NCBI GenBank assembly: GCA_947630865.1
Contig: CANRJE010000003.1
Location: 1 to 32,564 of the forward strand
From: an uncultured Bacilli bacterium
GTDB lineage: Bacteria; Bacillota_I; Bacilli_A; RF39; UBA660
Reading direction: 5' to 3'
Length of the DNA: 32,564 bases
Below are positions 15,837 through 24,173 of the stretch, one piece after another. Position 1 is the first letter of the stretch. Each line of letters opens with the position of its first letter. Both the position numbers and the translations under genes were made by a program. The notes under the pieces are model-generated. The model saw only the letters and a program-made list of their open reading frames with translations, searched no databases and had not been told where the DNA came from.

Positions 15837-16352
15837 TTCTAATATTTCATCAATTATTTTATTGTATTTATCAACTAAAGTTTGTATTCTATCTTCAGCT
15901 TTGTTAGTAATATCCTCTGGTAACTTCTCATTTTTAATCATTTCCATAGCATCTCTTCGATGATTACGAACTGCTACTTTTCCTTCTTCACAAGTAGCTT
16001 TAGCTTGTTTAACAAGTTCTTTTCTTCTATCTTCTGTTAAAGGAGGAATTGATATTCTAATATATTCGCCATCATTAGTTGGAGTATACCCAATATCCGC
16101 TTCAAATATTGCTTTTTCAATACTAGCTAAACTAGATTTATCAAATGGTTTAATAAGCAACAAACGAGCTTCAGGAACAGATATTGTAACTAAACTTTTA
16201 AGAGGAGTTGGTGTTCCATAATAATTTACCATAACTCCATCTAAAATACTAGGATTAGCACGACCTGCATTTATTTTTTTAAGTCTTCCTTCTAAACTTT
16301 CAATTGATGCTTTCAAATCATTTTCAAACTCTTTAATAATTTCTTCTTCCAT
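15807..16352 (-). CDS. frr: Ribosome recycling factor
   Basis: 181 residues against the usual 185. RRF, with EF-G, splits the post-termination ribosome. The family pattern is clear: the GRANPSILDGVMVNYYGTPTPL segment (about residues 30-52) followed by VPEARLLLIKPFDKSSL, then the C-terminal helix with VRNHRRDA. In many bacteria frr follows pyrH; here it follows yqeH and has its own promoter, so it forms a single-gene unit. The ATG is preceded by AAAGGATTTTT. Confidence 0.97.
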   Translation of the reverse strand: MEEEIIKEFENDLKASIESLEGRLKKINAGRANPSILDGVMVNYYGTPTPLKSLVTISVPEARLLLIKPFDKSSLASIEKAIFEADIGYTPTNDGEYIRISIPPLTEDRRKELVKQAKATCEEGKVAVRNHRRDAMEMIKNEKLPEDITNKAEDRIQTLVDKYNKIIDEILEEKTKDLMSV

Positions 16353-16372
16353 AAAAATCCTTTCTTACTTTA

Positions 16373-16401
16373 ATTGTATCTTTTTTTATATAAAATATCA
16401 A
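16373..16401 (-). promoter_or_regulatory. Sigma-A promoter of frr
   Basis: The minus strand reads TTGATA (16396-16401), 17 bases, TACAAT (16373-16378). The predicted leader is about 14 bases. A weak palindrome AAATAAAATTTTATTT near 16413-16432 separates it from yqeH. Confidence 0.7.
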
Positions 16402-16444
16402 GAATTTAAACAAAAAATAAAATTTTATTTATTATAATATTAAT

Positions 16445-17446
16445 TTAAATTAAATTACTTCTTAAAAAAGTCTTAACATCTTTATTTTTATAAATTCCTA
16501 TCTTGGCATTTAAAACTATTTTTATAAAACCTAAACCATAAATAACTAAATCTTCATGAAACTTAGTTGTAAATTCAGTATACGAAAATTCTTTTAAACT
16601 TGGATTCTTTAAACTGACCTTTTTAACACTAATTCCATTTGGAATATATAAAGTAAAACTATTCCTATCCCCTTCCAAATAATCAAGTCTAAAGAAGTCT
16701 CCAATAAGTAAACTTTGTCCCTTATATAATTGATATGTTTTAGGTTTAATTTCTCGTCTAGTATTTAGTTCTTTATAATATTTTGAATTTAAATGATAAA
16801 TTATATTGTATTCATCAACTACTCCTGGGGTATCTATTAAATTTAAATTTTTGTTAATAACAATCTTTATTTTATTTAAAGTTGTTTCAGGAACACTTGA
16901 AGTTGTTAAACTTGGTAATCCTTTAGAAAAACTACCAATCATTTTATTAATTAAACTACTTTTACCAGCATTCGTTTCTCCAACTAAATAAACATCATTA
17001 GATTTTTTATATTTTAAAATTCTCTTATAAAGTTCTTTTAAATTATAACCATTTAAACTACTAACAATAATATAATCTGTAAATTCATATCTTTCCATTA
17101 AATAATTTATTATTTTCTCATCTTTAATGCTCTTTGGTAAAACATCTCGTTTATTTAACACTAAAATTATATCATTATTTAAATATTCTTTAATATCATC
17201 AAGATTTTCTCTTATATTTAAAATATCAACAATATATAAAACTAAGTCTTTAGTCTTAGATACATTTTTTAATATATTTATATATTCTTCTCTATTACCT
17301 GTTATTGTTTCTATTTCTCCATAATTTTTAACTTTAAAACAACGCATACAATAATCATTATCAAGATTAGGCGTATATCCTATTTTTAAAATATTATCAT
17401 TTTGTAAAACAACACCACAACCAAGACATTTTTTATTTTTTTTCAT
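16445..17446 (-). CDS. yqeH: Circularly permuted ribosome-assembly GTPase YqeH
   Basis: 333 residues. An N-terminal zinc finger (C7, C10, C33, C36) precedes a GTPase whose motifs are in permuted order: G4 NKRD (98-101), then G1 GETNAGKSS (156-164), then G3 DTPG (205-208). This order is diagnostic of the YqeH/RbgA type; the Zn finger points to YqeH, needed for 30S subunit assembly in Bacillus. The start overlaps the end of yqeG by 14 bases, with the ribosome site AGAGG inside yqeG. yqeG-yqeH adjacency is conserved in Bacillota. Confidence 0.93.
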   Translation of the reverse strand: MKKNKKCLGCGVVLQNDNILKIGYTPNLDNDYCMRCFKVKNYGEIETITGNREEYINILKNVSKTKDLVLYIVDILNIRENLDDIKEYLNNDIILVLNKRDVLPKSIKDEKIINYLMERYEFTDYIIVSSLNGYNLKELYKRILKYKKSNDVYLVGETNAGKSSLINKMIGSFSKGLPSLTTSSVPETTLNKIKIVINKNLNLIDTPGVVDEYNIIYHLNSKYYKELNTRREIKPKTYQLYKGQSLLIGDFFRLDYLEGDRNSFTLYIPNGISVKKVSLKNPSLKEFSYTEFTTKFHEDLVIYGLGFIKIVLNAKIGIYKNKDVKTFLRSNLI

Positions 17447-17945
17447 AATAATTACCTCTTACAATTTTATTCTTTTTCATAATCAATTTTTCAAAAGTAC
17501 GATTAAATTTCGTAACTTTAAAGTCTATATCTTTAATTGGATCAACTAATATAGTTAAGATTTTTTTTCTTTTGCCAACCAATATATCTGTTAAAATCTG
17601 GTCTCCAATAATAACCATTTTAGAATATGGAATCTGATATTTCTTTTTAATTTTTCTAATAACTCTTAAAGTAGGTTTTAAACTTAAAGAAAAGTAAGAA
17701 CAATTTACTCCTTTTAAAAAAGGTTCTACTCTTTTTTTCAAACTATTACTAGCAACAATAATCTGAAAATCAGAAGCTAATTTATTTAAAAAATTTTTTG
17801 TTTCTTGACTACAAACATTTTCTTTAATACTTCCAATTGTATTATCAAGATCAAATATTAAAACTTTATAACCATCTTGTTTTAATTTTTCATAATCAAT
17901 TGTATAAATATCTTTTTGATAGATATCGGGAATAAATAACTTCAT
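17433..17945 (-). CDS. yqeG: YqeG family HAD-type phosphatase
   Basis: 170 residues, HAD superfamily subfamily IIIA. The catalytic motif FDLDNT (D32 and D34) is intact, followed by IVASNS (motif II) and the motif III/IV region with VIGDQILTDILVGK. The substrate is not established in this branch. The ribosome site AGGAG overlaps the uvrC stop, and the 3' end overlaps yqeH, so uvrC-yqeG-yqeH is one operon. The neighbour yqeH supports the name. Confidence 0.92.
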   Translation of the reverse strand: MKLFIPDIYQKDIYTIDYEKLKQDGYKVLIFDLDNTIGSIKENVCSQETKNFLNKLASDFQIIVASNSLKKRVEPFLKGVNCSYFSLSLKPTLRVIRKIKKKYQIPYSKMVIIGDQILTDILVGKRKKILTILVDPIKDIDFKVTKFNRTFEKLIMKKNKIVRGNYYEKK

Positions 17946-17953
17946 ATAAACTC

Positions 17954-19708
17954 CTAAATATTTTCTTCTAAATATTTCTTTAATTCAATCGAAACATCGT
18001 TTGGTAAAATTTCACTTAATTCTTCAATACTTGCTTCTTTTATTTTTTTAAGTGACGAAAACTTTTTTAATAATTCTTTACGTCTTTTTTCACCAATTCC
18101 AGGAACCATTTCTAAAACACTTGCTAATGTTCCTTTATTTTTAATATGTCTATGATAAGTAATAGCAAACCTATGTACTTCTTCTTGAATACGTGATAAA
18201 AATAAGAATAAATGACCATGTCTATCCATTTCAATTTCTGTTAAATCTGATAAAATAATGGTATTTGTTTTATGTTTATCATTTTTTTTAAGACCAATAA
18301 CATTGATATCTAAATTTAAATCTTTAATAATTCTAACAGCAACACTTACTTGTGTTTCCCCACCATCAATTACAATTAAATCAGGCTTTTTTAAATTTTC
18401 CATTAAAACTTTATAATAACGTCTATAAATAACTTCTTCCATAGCTTTTAAATCATCTTTAACAGAAACATCTATTTTATACTTTCTATATTCATTTTTA
18501 AGAGGTATAAAGTCTTCAAAGACAACCATTCCTCCAACATAATAAGTTCCAAATAAATGCGAGTTATCAAAAGATTCAATTCGATTAACTTTAGAACCTA
18601 CTATTCCCTCTAATTCATGAATAGCCTCTCTCCGAATCTTTTCATCTTGATTTAATATTTTAATTTCTTCTTCTAGAGCAATTACAGCATTTTCATAAGC
18701 TAAATCAAGTAATTTTTTCATATCTCCTTTTTGAGGAGTACGAACTTTAATACCTAAATAATTACTTAAAATTTCTTTATCTAAATCATTTGGTACTAAT
18801 ATTTCCTTTGGTAATATTTCTTTATCATAAAATCTAATAATATACTCTAACATTGTTTCTTCAGGATTTTCTAAATAATTAATAATTTTTTTACTTCGTC
18901 CAAAAAGAGTTCCGGATCTAATAAAGAAAACTTGAATTGATAAATAATTTTCTTCAACATAATAATTAAATAAATCTAAATTTATTTCTTTATTCAAAAC
19001 AATTGTTTGATTTTTTAAGGTAATCTTTATATCTTCTATCATTTGTTTATATTCTAAAGCTTTTTCATAATTCATTTTAAGACTTGCATCTTGCATATTA
19101 TCTTCAAGTTTCTTTAAAATAAAACTAGCATCTCCATTTAAAAAAGCTGTTATTTCTTTTCGCATAATTTCAAGTTTTTCTTCATCAACTTCGTTTTTAC
19201 AATAACCAAGACATTCTCCAAGATGATAATATAAGCAATAGTCTTTCTTTAAAACTTCACATTTTCTTAACGGATAAATTCTATTTAACATAAGAACTGT
19301 TCTTCTAGCACTTCCAACATTAGGAAATGGTCCATATAAATTATTTTTATTTTTTTTCTTTTTAACATTTCTAACTACTTTTAAAAGAGGATATTTATCT
19401 TTAGTAAATTCAATATATGGATAACTTTTATCATCTTTTAGAAGGATATTATATTTGGGATTATATTTTTTAATTAAAGTAATTTCAAGGATTAAACTTT
19501 CAAGTTCGCTTTTAGTAACAATATATTCAAAATCATTTATTTCTGATACTAATTTTTTTGTTTTTCCAGTTACTCGTCCTGTAAAATAACTTTTAAGTCT
19601 TTTTTTTAAGTCTTTAGCTTTTCCAACATAAATAATGATTCCATCTTTATCTTTCATTTGATAACTTCCAGGTAAATTAGGAACTAAAGCTAATTTCTCC
19701 TTGAACAT
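17954..19708 (-). CDS. uvrC: Excinuclease ABC subunit C
   Basis: 584 residues, close to the usual 590-600. It makes both incisions in nucleotide excision repair with UvrB. Domains in order: GIY-YIG nuclease (LPGSYQMKDKDGIIIYVGKA, residues about 11-31), a Cys-rich segment (CEVLKKDYCLYYHLGECLGYC, about 155-172), the UVR motif for UvrB contact (about 197-230), the RNase H-like nuclease (IESFDNSHLFG and later VIDGGETQ) and C-terminal helix-hairpin-helix repeats (LEMVPGIGEKRRKELL). The ATG follows GGAGGGAGATATT. It opens an operon with yqeG and yqeH. Confidence 0.97.
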   Translation of the reverse strand: MFKEKLALVPNLPGSYQMKDKDGIIIYVGKAKDLKKRLKSYFTGRVTGKTKKLVSEINDFEYIVTKSELESLILEITLIKKYNPKYNILLKDDKSYPYIEFTKDKYPLLKVVRNVKKKKNKNNLYGPFPNVGSARRTVLMLNRIYPLRKCEVLKKDYCLYYHLGECLGYCKNEVDEEKLEIMRKEITAFLNGDASFILKKLEDNMQDASLKMNYEKALEYKQMIEDIKITLKNQTIVLNKEINLDLFNYYVEENYLSIQVFFIRSGTLFGRSKKIINYLENPEETMLEYIIRFYDKEILPKEILVPNDLDKEILSNYLGIKVRTPQKGDMKKLLDLAYENAVIALEEEIKILNQDEKIRREAIHELEGIVGSKVNRIESFDNSHLFGTYYVGGMVVFEDFIPLKNEYRKYKIDVSVKDDLKAMEEVIYRRYYKVLMENLKKPDLIVIDGGETQVSVAVRIIKDLNLDINVIGLKKNDKHKTNTIILSDLTEIEMDRHGHLFLFLSRIQEEVHRFAITYHRHIKNKGTLASVLEMVPGIGEKRRKELLKKFSSLKKIKEASIEELSEILPNDVSIELKKYLEENI

Positions 19709-19727
19709 AATATCTCCCTCCTCTCTT

Positions 19728-19756
19728 ATTATATAAAATTATTTAGGTAATTGCAA
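19728..19756 (-). promoter_or_regulatory. Sigma-A promoter of uvrC-yqeG-yqeH
   Basis: The minus strand reads TTGCAA (19751-19756), 17 bases, TATAAT (19728-19733). The -35 box overlaps the end of the gmk terminator T-run. The predicted leader is about 13 bases. Confidence 0.78.
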
Positions 19757-19791
19757 AAGAAAATCACCTAATCCAAAATGAATTAAGTGAT
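19753..19791 (-). terminator. Terminator of the relA-gmk operon
   Basis: On the minus strand ATCACTTAATTC (19780-19791) pairs with GGATTAGGTGAT (19763-19774), 12 pairs including two G-U, a five-base loop, then TTTCTTTT. Confidence 0.8.
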
Positions 19792-19817
19792 GCTCATAAA
19801 CTTTTATATACTAATGA

Positions 19818-20417
19818 TTATTTTAAACAAGGAGTTTTTTCACCATATTGATTTTCAAGAATTTCATATATTTCCATAGCTGATTCACGAACTTTATTAT
19901 CTTCATTCACAATTTTATGTGGATAAATTGTAGATGCTGCTACTTCTTTACGAGCTGTTGCAAGTCGTGATTGAATTTTCTCTTCTGTTTCTGTTCCTCT
20001 TCCTCTTAAACGGTTTTCAAGAGTTTCAAAATCAACTGTTATAAAAAACCCAATTGTATTATTAGGATATTTATTTAAAACTTGTTTAAATCCATTGATA
20101 TCAATATCAAGTAAAACATCATAACCATTTTCTAAATGTTCTTTAACTGGCATAAGTGGTGTACCATATAATTGTCTATTACCAGAATAATCATTACTTT
20201 CAAGATAATTACCATTTTCATAATTTTTCTTAAATTCATCTTGTGTTATAAAATTGTAATGCACATGGTCGATTTCACCAGAACGAGGAGCTCTAGTGGT
20301 ATCAGATACTGATAAAAATATCTTTTTACCTTCCTCACCATAAATTTTTATTAATTCTTCGATTACTTTACCTTTTCCAACTCCACTTGGTCCAGATACT
20401 ACAATTAATTTTCCCAT
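19818..20417 (-). CDS. gmk: Guanylate kinase
   Basis: 199 residues. It converts GMP + ATP to GDP + ADP. The P-loop GPSGVGKG (9-16) and the GMP-binding region (TTRAPRSGEIDHVHYNFI, about 41-58) are intact, as are YGTPLMPV and the LID-region arginines (RLRGRGTETEEKIQSRL). The ribosome site GAGAGG is inside the end of the Smr gene, whose stop lies one base before. It is the last gene of the relA operon; the pairing of (p)ppGpp synthesis with guanylate kinase, an enzyme (p)ppGpp inhibits in several Bacillota, is suggestive. Confidence 0.96.
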   Translation of the reverse strand: MGKLIVVSGPSGVGKGKVIEELIKIYGEEGKKIFLSVSDTTRAPRSGEIDHVHYNFITQDEFKKNYENGNYLESNDYSGNRQLYGTPLMPVKEHLENGYDVLLDIDINGFKQVLNKYPNNTIGFFITVDFETLENRLRGRGTETEEKIQSRLATARKEVAASTIYPHKIVNEDNKVRESAMEIYEILENQYGEKTPCLK

Positions 20418-20418
20418 T

Positions 20419-20673
20419 TTAACCTCTCAAATTTAATTTTACAATTGTACATCCTGGATTCATAAAATCTCTTTTAAAGAGAGCAACATTTTTATCATGT
20501 TTTAAATAATTATGAATTGCTTCTCTTAAAATATCTTTTCCAATTCCATGAATTATACAAACATATTCATTTTTAAGTGTAATATTATCATTAATAAACT
20601 CTTTTGTCAAGATAATAGCACTTTCTTTATACTCACCATGCAAGTCAATTGTTGGTATATTACTGCTTATCAT
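20419..20673 (-). CDS. Stand-alone Smr-domain protein
   Basis: 84 residues, consisting only of a Smr domain like that at the C-terminus of MutS2. Signature features are DLHG (10-13) and HGIGKDILR (42-50), then a PG.T.V.L ending. Smr domains bind or nick nucleic acids; MutS2 Smr acts on collided ribosomes or branched DNA. The start overlaps the end of the pfkB gene by 14 bases. The stand-alone size and lack of the N-terminal extension seen in many Smr proteins leave the substrate open. Confidence 0.85.
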   Translation of the reverse strand: MISSNIPTIDLHGEYKESAIILTKEFINDNITLKNEYVCIIHGIGKDILREAIHNYLKHDKNVALFKRDFMNPGCTIVKLNLRG

Positions 20674-21565
20674 ATTCTAAAACTTCCTTTAAATCAGGAA
20701 TTGAGTATCTCCCCCCTATTCTTTCTACAGATATAGCTGAAGTGATGTTTGCAAGTCTCATAGCTTCAAGTAATTCATAACCATGACTTAAAAAGTAAAG
20801 AAGTGCACCATGATAGATATCACCCGCTCCTGTTGAATCAAGAGCTTTAACTTTTAAACTTGGAACTAATTTATATTCATCATTGATTTTTGTAAATGAA
20901 CCATATTTTTCTAATGTCATTATCAAAATTTGGTCTTTAAAATCTTCTTTTAATTTATCATAGACAGCTTTTATACTATCTAAATCATCGTAATCTAAAT
21001 TTAATTTTGTATAATCTCTAGCAAAATCATTAGAACAAACTAAATAATCAATATTTTTAGCAAGTTCAATCGTTTCTTTAGTTGTTTTCCCAGCATCAAT
21101 CATGCTAATTGTTTTTCCTTTATTTTTTAAAATTGTTTTTAAAGAGATAGGAAGTTCATCACCATCTACTAAAATATAATCAAAGGTTTCCTCTATATCT
21201 TTAATTTTTTCAAAAGATAAATCGGGAATTTTAGATGTTAAAATCGTTCTACTTCCATTACCTTTATTAGCAATTATATAACTTGAAGTTGTTGCTTTTG
21301 AGGGATTTACTTCTAAATAAGTAATATCAACTCCAACTTCTAAAAATTCATCTTTAATTTTTTTACCATAATAATCATCACCAATAATACCAGCAAATGA
21401 AGTTTTAACACCCCATTTTGCAAGTAAATAAGCAGCAGTTGCTGCAGGTCCTCCTCCACATTCAACCTTTTTATCTTTAAGTCTTAACTTTTTATTTTCA
21501 ATTGGGAAACTTTCAACTGGTAATGTAATATCATAAGCAGCATGTCCTATACAAAGTATTTTCAT
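20660..21565 (-). CDS. PfkB-family sugar/nucleoside kinase
   Basis: 301 residues, ribokinase-like fold. PfkB signature 1 is around GGGPAATAA (37-45); signature 2 is DSTGAGDIYHG (243-253) with the catalytic base D249. Substrate cannot be read from sequence; ribokinase, fructokinase or nucleoside kinase are all possible. The start directly follows the dtd stop (TAAATG). It is the third gene of the relA-dtd-pfkB-smr-gmk operon. Confidence 0.9.
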   Translation of the reverse strand: MKILCIGHAAYDITLPVESFPIENKKLRLKDKKVECGGGPAATAAYLLAKWGVKTSFAGIIGDDYYGKKIKDEFLEVGVDITYLEVNPSKATTSSYIIANKGNGSRTILTSKIPDLSFEKIKDIEETFDYILVDGDELPISLKTILKNKGKTISMIDAGKTTKETIELAKNIDYLVCSNDFARDYTKLNLDYDDLDSIKAVYDKLKEDFKDQILIMTLEKYGSFTKINDEYKLVPSLKVKALDSTGAGDIYHGALLYFLSHGYELLEAMRLANITSAISVERIGGRYSIPDLKEVLEYDKQ

Positions 21566-22006
21566 TTATGCCTCCTTTTCTAATATAATTGTAATTGGCC
21601 CATCATTAATCAATTCAACTTCCATTTCTGAACCAAATATTCCCGTTTCAGTAGGTACTAATTTTCCTAATTTTTCATTAAACATATCATATAACTTTGA
21701 AGCTTTTTCTCCATTTAAAGCTTTGATATAACTAGGACGATTACCTTTTTTAGCATCACCATATAAAGTAAATTGAGAAATTGATAGAATATTTCCTTTA
21801 ATATCTAAAATACTCTTATTCATAACTCCATTATCATCATCCATAATCCTCAAATTACAAATTTTATTCACCATATAGTCAATAACTTTTTCATTATCTC
21901 CTTCTGTAAAAGATACTAGTAGCATATAACCATAATCTGATTTACCAACTATTTTACCATTTATCTTAACACTTGATTTTTTAACTCTTTGAACAACTAC
22001 TCTCAT
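21566..22006 (-). CDS. dtd: D-aminoacyl-tRNA deacylase
   Basis: 146 residues. It removes D-amino acids (and Gly from tRNA-Ala) from mischarged tRNA. The SQFTLY motif (77-82) and the C-terminal NDGPITI motif that forms the cross-subunit Gly-cisPro pair are both present. The ATG overlaps the relA TGA (ATGA), a coupling seen in many Bacillota, where relA-dtd is a conserved pair. Confidence 0.96.
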   Translation of the reverse strand: MRVVVQRVKKSSVKINGKIVGKSDYGYMLLVSFTEGDNEKVIDYMVNKICNLRIMDDDNGVMNKSILDIKGNILSISQFTLYGDAKKGNRPSYIKALNGEKASKLYDMFNEKLGKLVPTETGIFGSEMEVELINDGPITIILEKEA

Positions 22007-24105
22007 TTTATCACTCTTTCAACATCAACAACATAACTAAGTTTCATTAAATTCTTAAAAATATTTTCTAACTCTTCTTCACTTTTAATATAAAAAGTTA
22101 ATACATAATTATATTTTAATTCAACAATATTCGTAACTACTTTATTAACAACTATTGAAGAACTAGTTAATTTATTAATAATATCTCCTAAATTACTTTC
22201 ATTACTATTTGTATAAATTCTAATTTTGGTTAAATAATTATTTCGTGTTTTATCTTGCCATAAAACATCAATTAATCTGTTATCTAAATTAGAAACATTC
22301 ATACACTCTTTTCTATGAATTGTAATTCCATTGTTCTTAGTAATATAACCTATTACTTCATCACCTGGAATAGGAAGACAACAAGAAGCAATATTAACTT
22401 TAATGTTATCAATTCCTGAAACTTTAAGGTCTGCATTTCCTTTAACAATAATTTCTTTCTTTATTGAAGTTTCTTTTAAGTTTGGATAAACTATTTCTAC
22501 AATTGATTTTGGAGAATATTTATTGTTACCAATATTTAAATATACTTCTTCTATATCCTTACACTTTAATTCTTTAAGTATTTTTTTCGTATTTTCTACA
22601 TTCAATAATTCCTTTTTAGGAATATGTTTCTTTCTTAAATAACTATCTAATGAATCCTCTCCATATTTAATAACTTCTTCTTTTCTTTCTTTTTGAAAGT
22701 AAGCTTTAATTTTATTCTTGGTCTGAGTCATTTTAGCAATTTTTAACCATGATAGTTTAGGTCCTTTAGATGATTTACTAGTATTAATTTTTACAACATC
22801 ATTATCTTCTAAAACATAGTTTAAGGGAACTAAAACATTATTAACAACCGCTCCAACCATTTCTTCTCCAACTTTTGTATGAACTTTATAAGCAAAATCA
22901 ATTGGAGTTGCTCCATTTGGAAGTTCAAAAACATCACCTTTTGGAGTAAACACATAAATGTTACCATGCATCTTTTCATCTTTTATTTCATCATATAAGG
23001 TATTAGTATCAATTTTATTTTGATAATTATCAATAACTGTTTTAAAAAACTCTAACTTTTGGTCAGTTGATGATAAATTATCAGCTTTCCTATTTTCTTT
23101 ATAAGACCAATGAGCAGCCAGTCCATTTTCTGCTACTTCATTCATCAGAAATGTCCGAATTTGAATTTCAAAAAGCATGTTGTCAACTCCAAAAACGGTT
23201 GTATGAAGTGAACGATAACCATTACTCTTAGGCATTGCTATAAAATCTTTAAATCTTTTAGGAATAGGTCTAAACTTTGAATGAATAAGACCTAAAACCA
23301 AATAACAAGATGCCTCATCTTCAACCATTATTCTTAAAGCAAATAAATCATAGATATCATTGAATTTTCTACCTTTATCAAGTTTATTATAAATACTATA
23401 AACACTTTTACTACGTCCTTTTATTTCATATTGTATTTCATGACTATCCAAAATTTCTTTTACAGCAACCGTCATCTTTTCAATTAAATTATCACGTTCT
23501 TTTTTTGTACTATTTAATTTCTCAAGAATATCATTATAAACATCTGGTTTCAATACTTTTAAAGATAAATCTTCTAATTCACTTTTTAATTTATAAATTC
23601 CTAAATGATGAGCAATAGGTGCTACAATTTCCAAAGATTCTTTGGCTATTTTTTTAGCTTCTTCACGTTTATACTCATCAATATTACGCATTAAAGTTAC
23701 TCGACTAGCTAAATTAATCATAATAACTCTAACATCTTCTGTCATTCCAACAATAACTTTTTTATAATATTCAATTAAATACTCATTTTCTGTTGAATAA
23801 ATTATTTTATCTAATTTATAAGAACCATTAGCAATTTTTATAACGGAAGATGGAAATTTTTCACTTAATTCTTTATCACTCACCTTCTCATAAGTTAATA
23901 ATTTATATAAAAGACAAGCTGTAATTGTTTCAATATCAGCATAAACCGTTGTTAAAACAAAACAAGTTTCCATTATTTTTTCTACTTCTTTTTTATTTAG
24001 ATAATCTAATATATAATTATATGCTGAAGTTATTAAAGAGGTATCTTCCCCTAAATATTCTACTTTCTTAATAAGTTTTGAAATTGTGTGTTCTTCTTTT
24101 TCCAT
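22003..24105 (-). CDS. relA: RelA/SpoT-family (p)ppGpp synthetase with degenerate hydrolase domain
   Basis: 700 residues from the ATG at 24103-24105; AGGAG lies just before it and inside a longer GTG-started frame, so the shorter start is chosen. The synthetase domain is intact: GRSKSVYSIYNKL (230-242), RFKD (284-287) and NGYRSLHTT (295-303). TGS (about 382-445), the CC/H/C zinc-finger-like domain (IASCCLP and HRKEC) and a C-terminal ACT domain follow. In the N-terminal HD domain the HDxxED signature is replaced (LLYKLLTYE at about 65-73) and the ADRLHN segment reads ASRVTL (about 133-138), so ppGpp hydrolysis is probably lost. The RFKD form normally marks bifunctional enzymes, which makes this combination odd. 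Confidence 0.93.
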   Translation of the reverse strand: MEKEEHTISKLIKKVEYLGEDTSLITSAYNYILDYLNKKEVEKIMETCFVLTTVYADIETITACLLYKLLTYEKVSDKELSEKFPSSVIKIANGSYKLDKIIYSTENEYLIEYYKKVIVGMTEDVRVIMINLASRVTLMRNIDEYKREEAKKIAKESLEIVAPIAHHLGIYKLKSELEDLSLKVLKPDVYNDILEKLNSTKKERDNLIEKMTVAVKEILDSHEIQYEIKGRSKSVYSIYNKLDKGRKFNDIYDLFALRIMVEDEASCYLVLGLIHSKFRPIPKRFKDFIAMPKSNGYRSLHTTVFGVDNMLFEIQIRTFLMNEVAENGLAAHWSYKENRKADNLSSTDQKLEFFKTVIDNYQNKIDTNTLYDEIKDEKMHGNIYVFTPKGDVFELPNGATPIDFAYKVHTKVGEEMVGAVVNNVLVPLNYVLEDNDVVKINTSKSSKGPKLSWLKIAKMTQTKNKIKAYFQKERKEEVIKYGEDSLDSYLRKKHIPKKELLNVENTKKILKELKCKDIEEVYLNIGNNKYSPKSIVEIVYPNLKETSIKKEIIVKGNADLKVSGIDNIKVNIASCCLPIPGDEVIGYITKNNGITIHRKECMNVSNLDNRLIDVLWQDKTRNNYLTKIRIYTNSNESNLGDIINKLTSSSIVVNKVVTNIVELKYNYVLTFYIKSEEELENIFKNLMKLSYVVDVERVIK

Positions 24106-24124
24106 AATTCTCCTATTCACTTTA

Positions 24125-24133
24125 ATTATAACA
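24125..24133 (-). promoter_or_regulatory. Extended -10 promoter of relA operon
   Basis: The minus strand reads TGTTATAAT (TG-N-TATAAT). No good -35 box is present because that DNA is the T-run and stem of the preceding terminator. The predicted leader is about 13 bases. Confidence 0.6.
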
Positions 24134-24170
24134 TGAAAAAAAGATAAAACACGAAATTTTTATCTTTTTC
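24134..24170 (-). terminator. Terminator after the 313-residue gene
   Basis: AAAAAGATAAAA (24158-24169, read on the minus strand) pairs perfectly with TTTTATCTTTTT (24138-24149) across an eight-base loop. The hairpin is A/T-rich, with a T-run. Confidence 0.7.
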
Positions 24171-24173
24171 TAT

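Noticed and set aside
16413..16432. Rho-independent terminator after yqeH
   Set aside because: AAATAAAATTTTATTT is a palindrome without a proper loop or G/C pairs; too weak to call.
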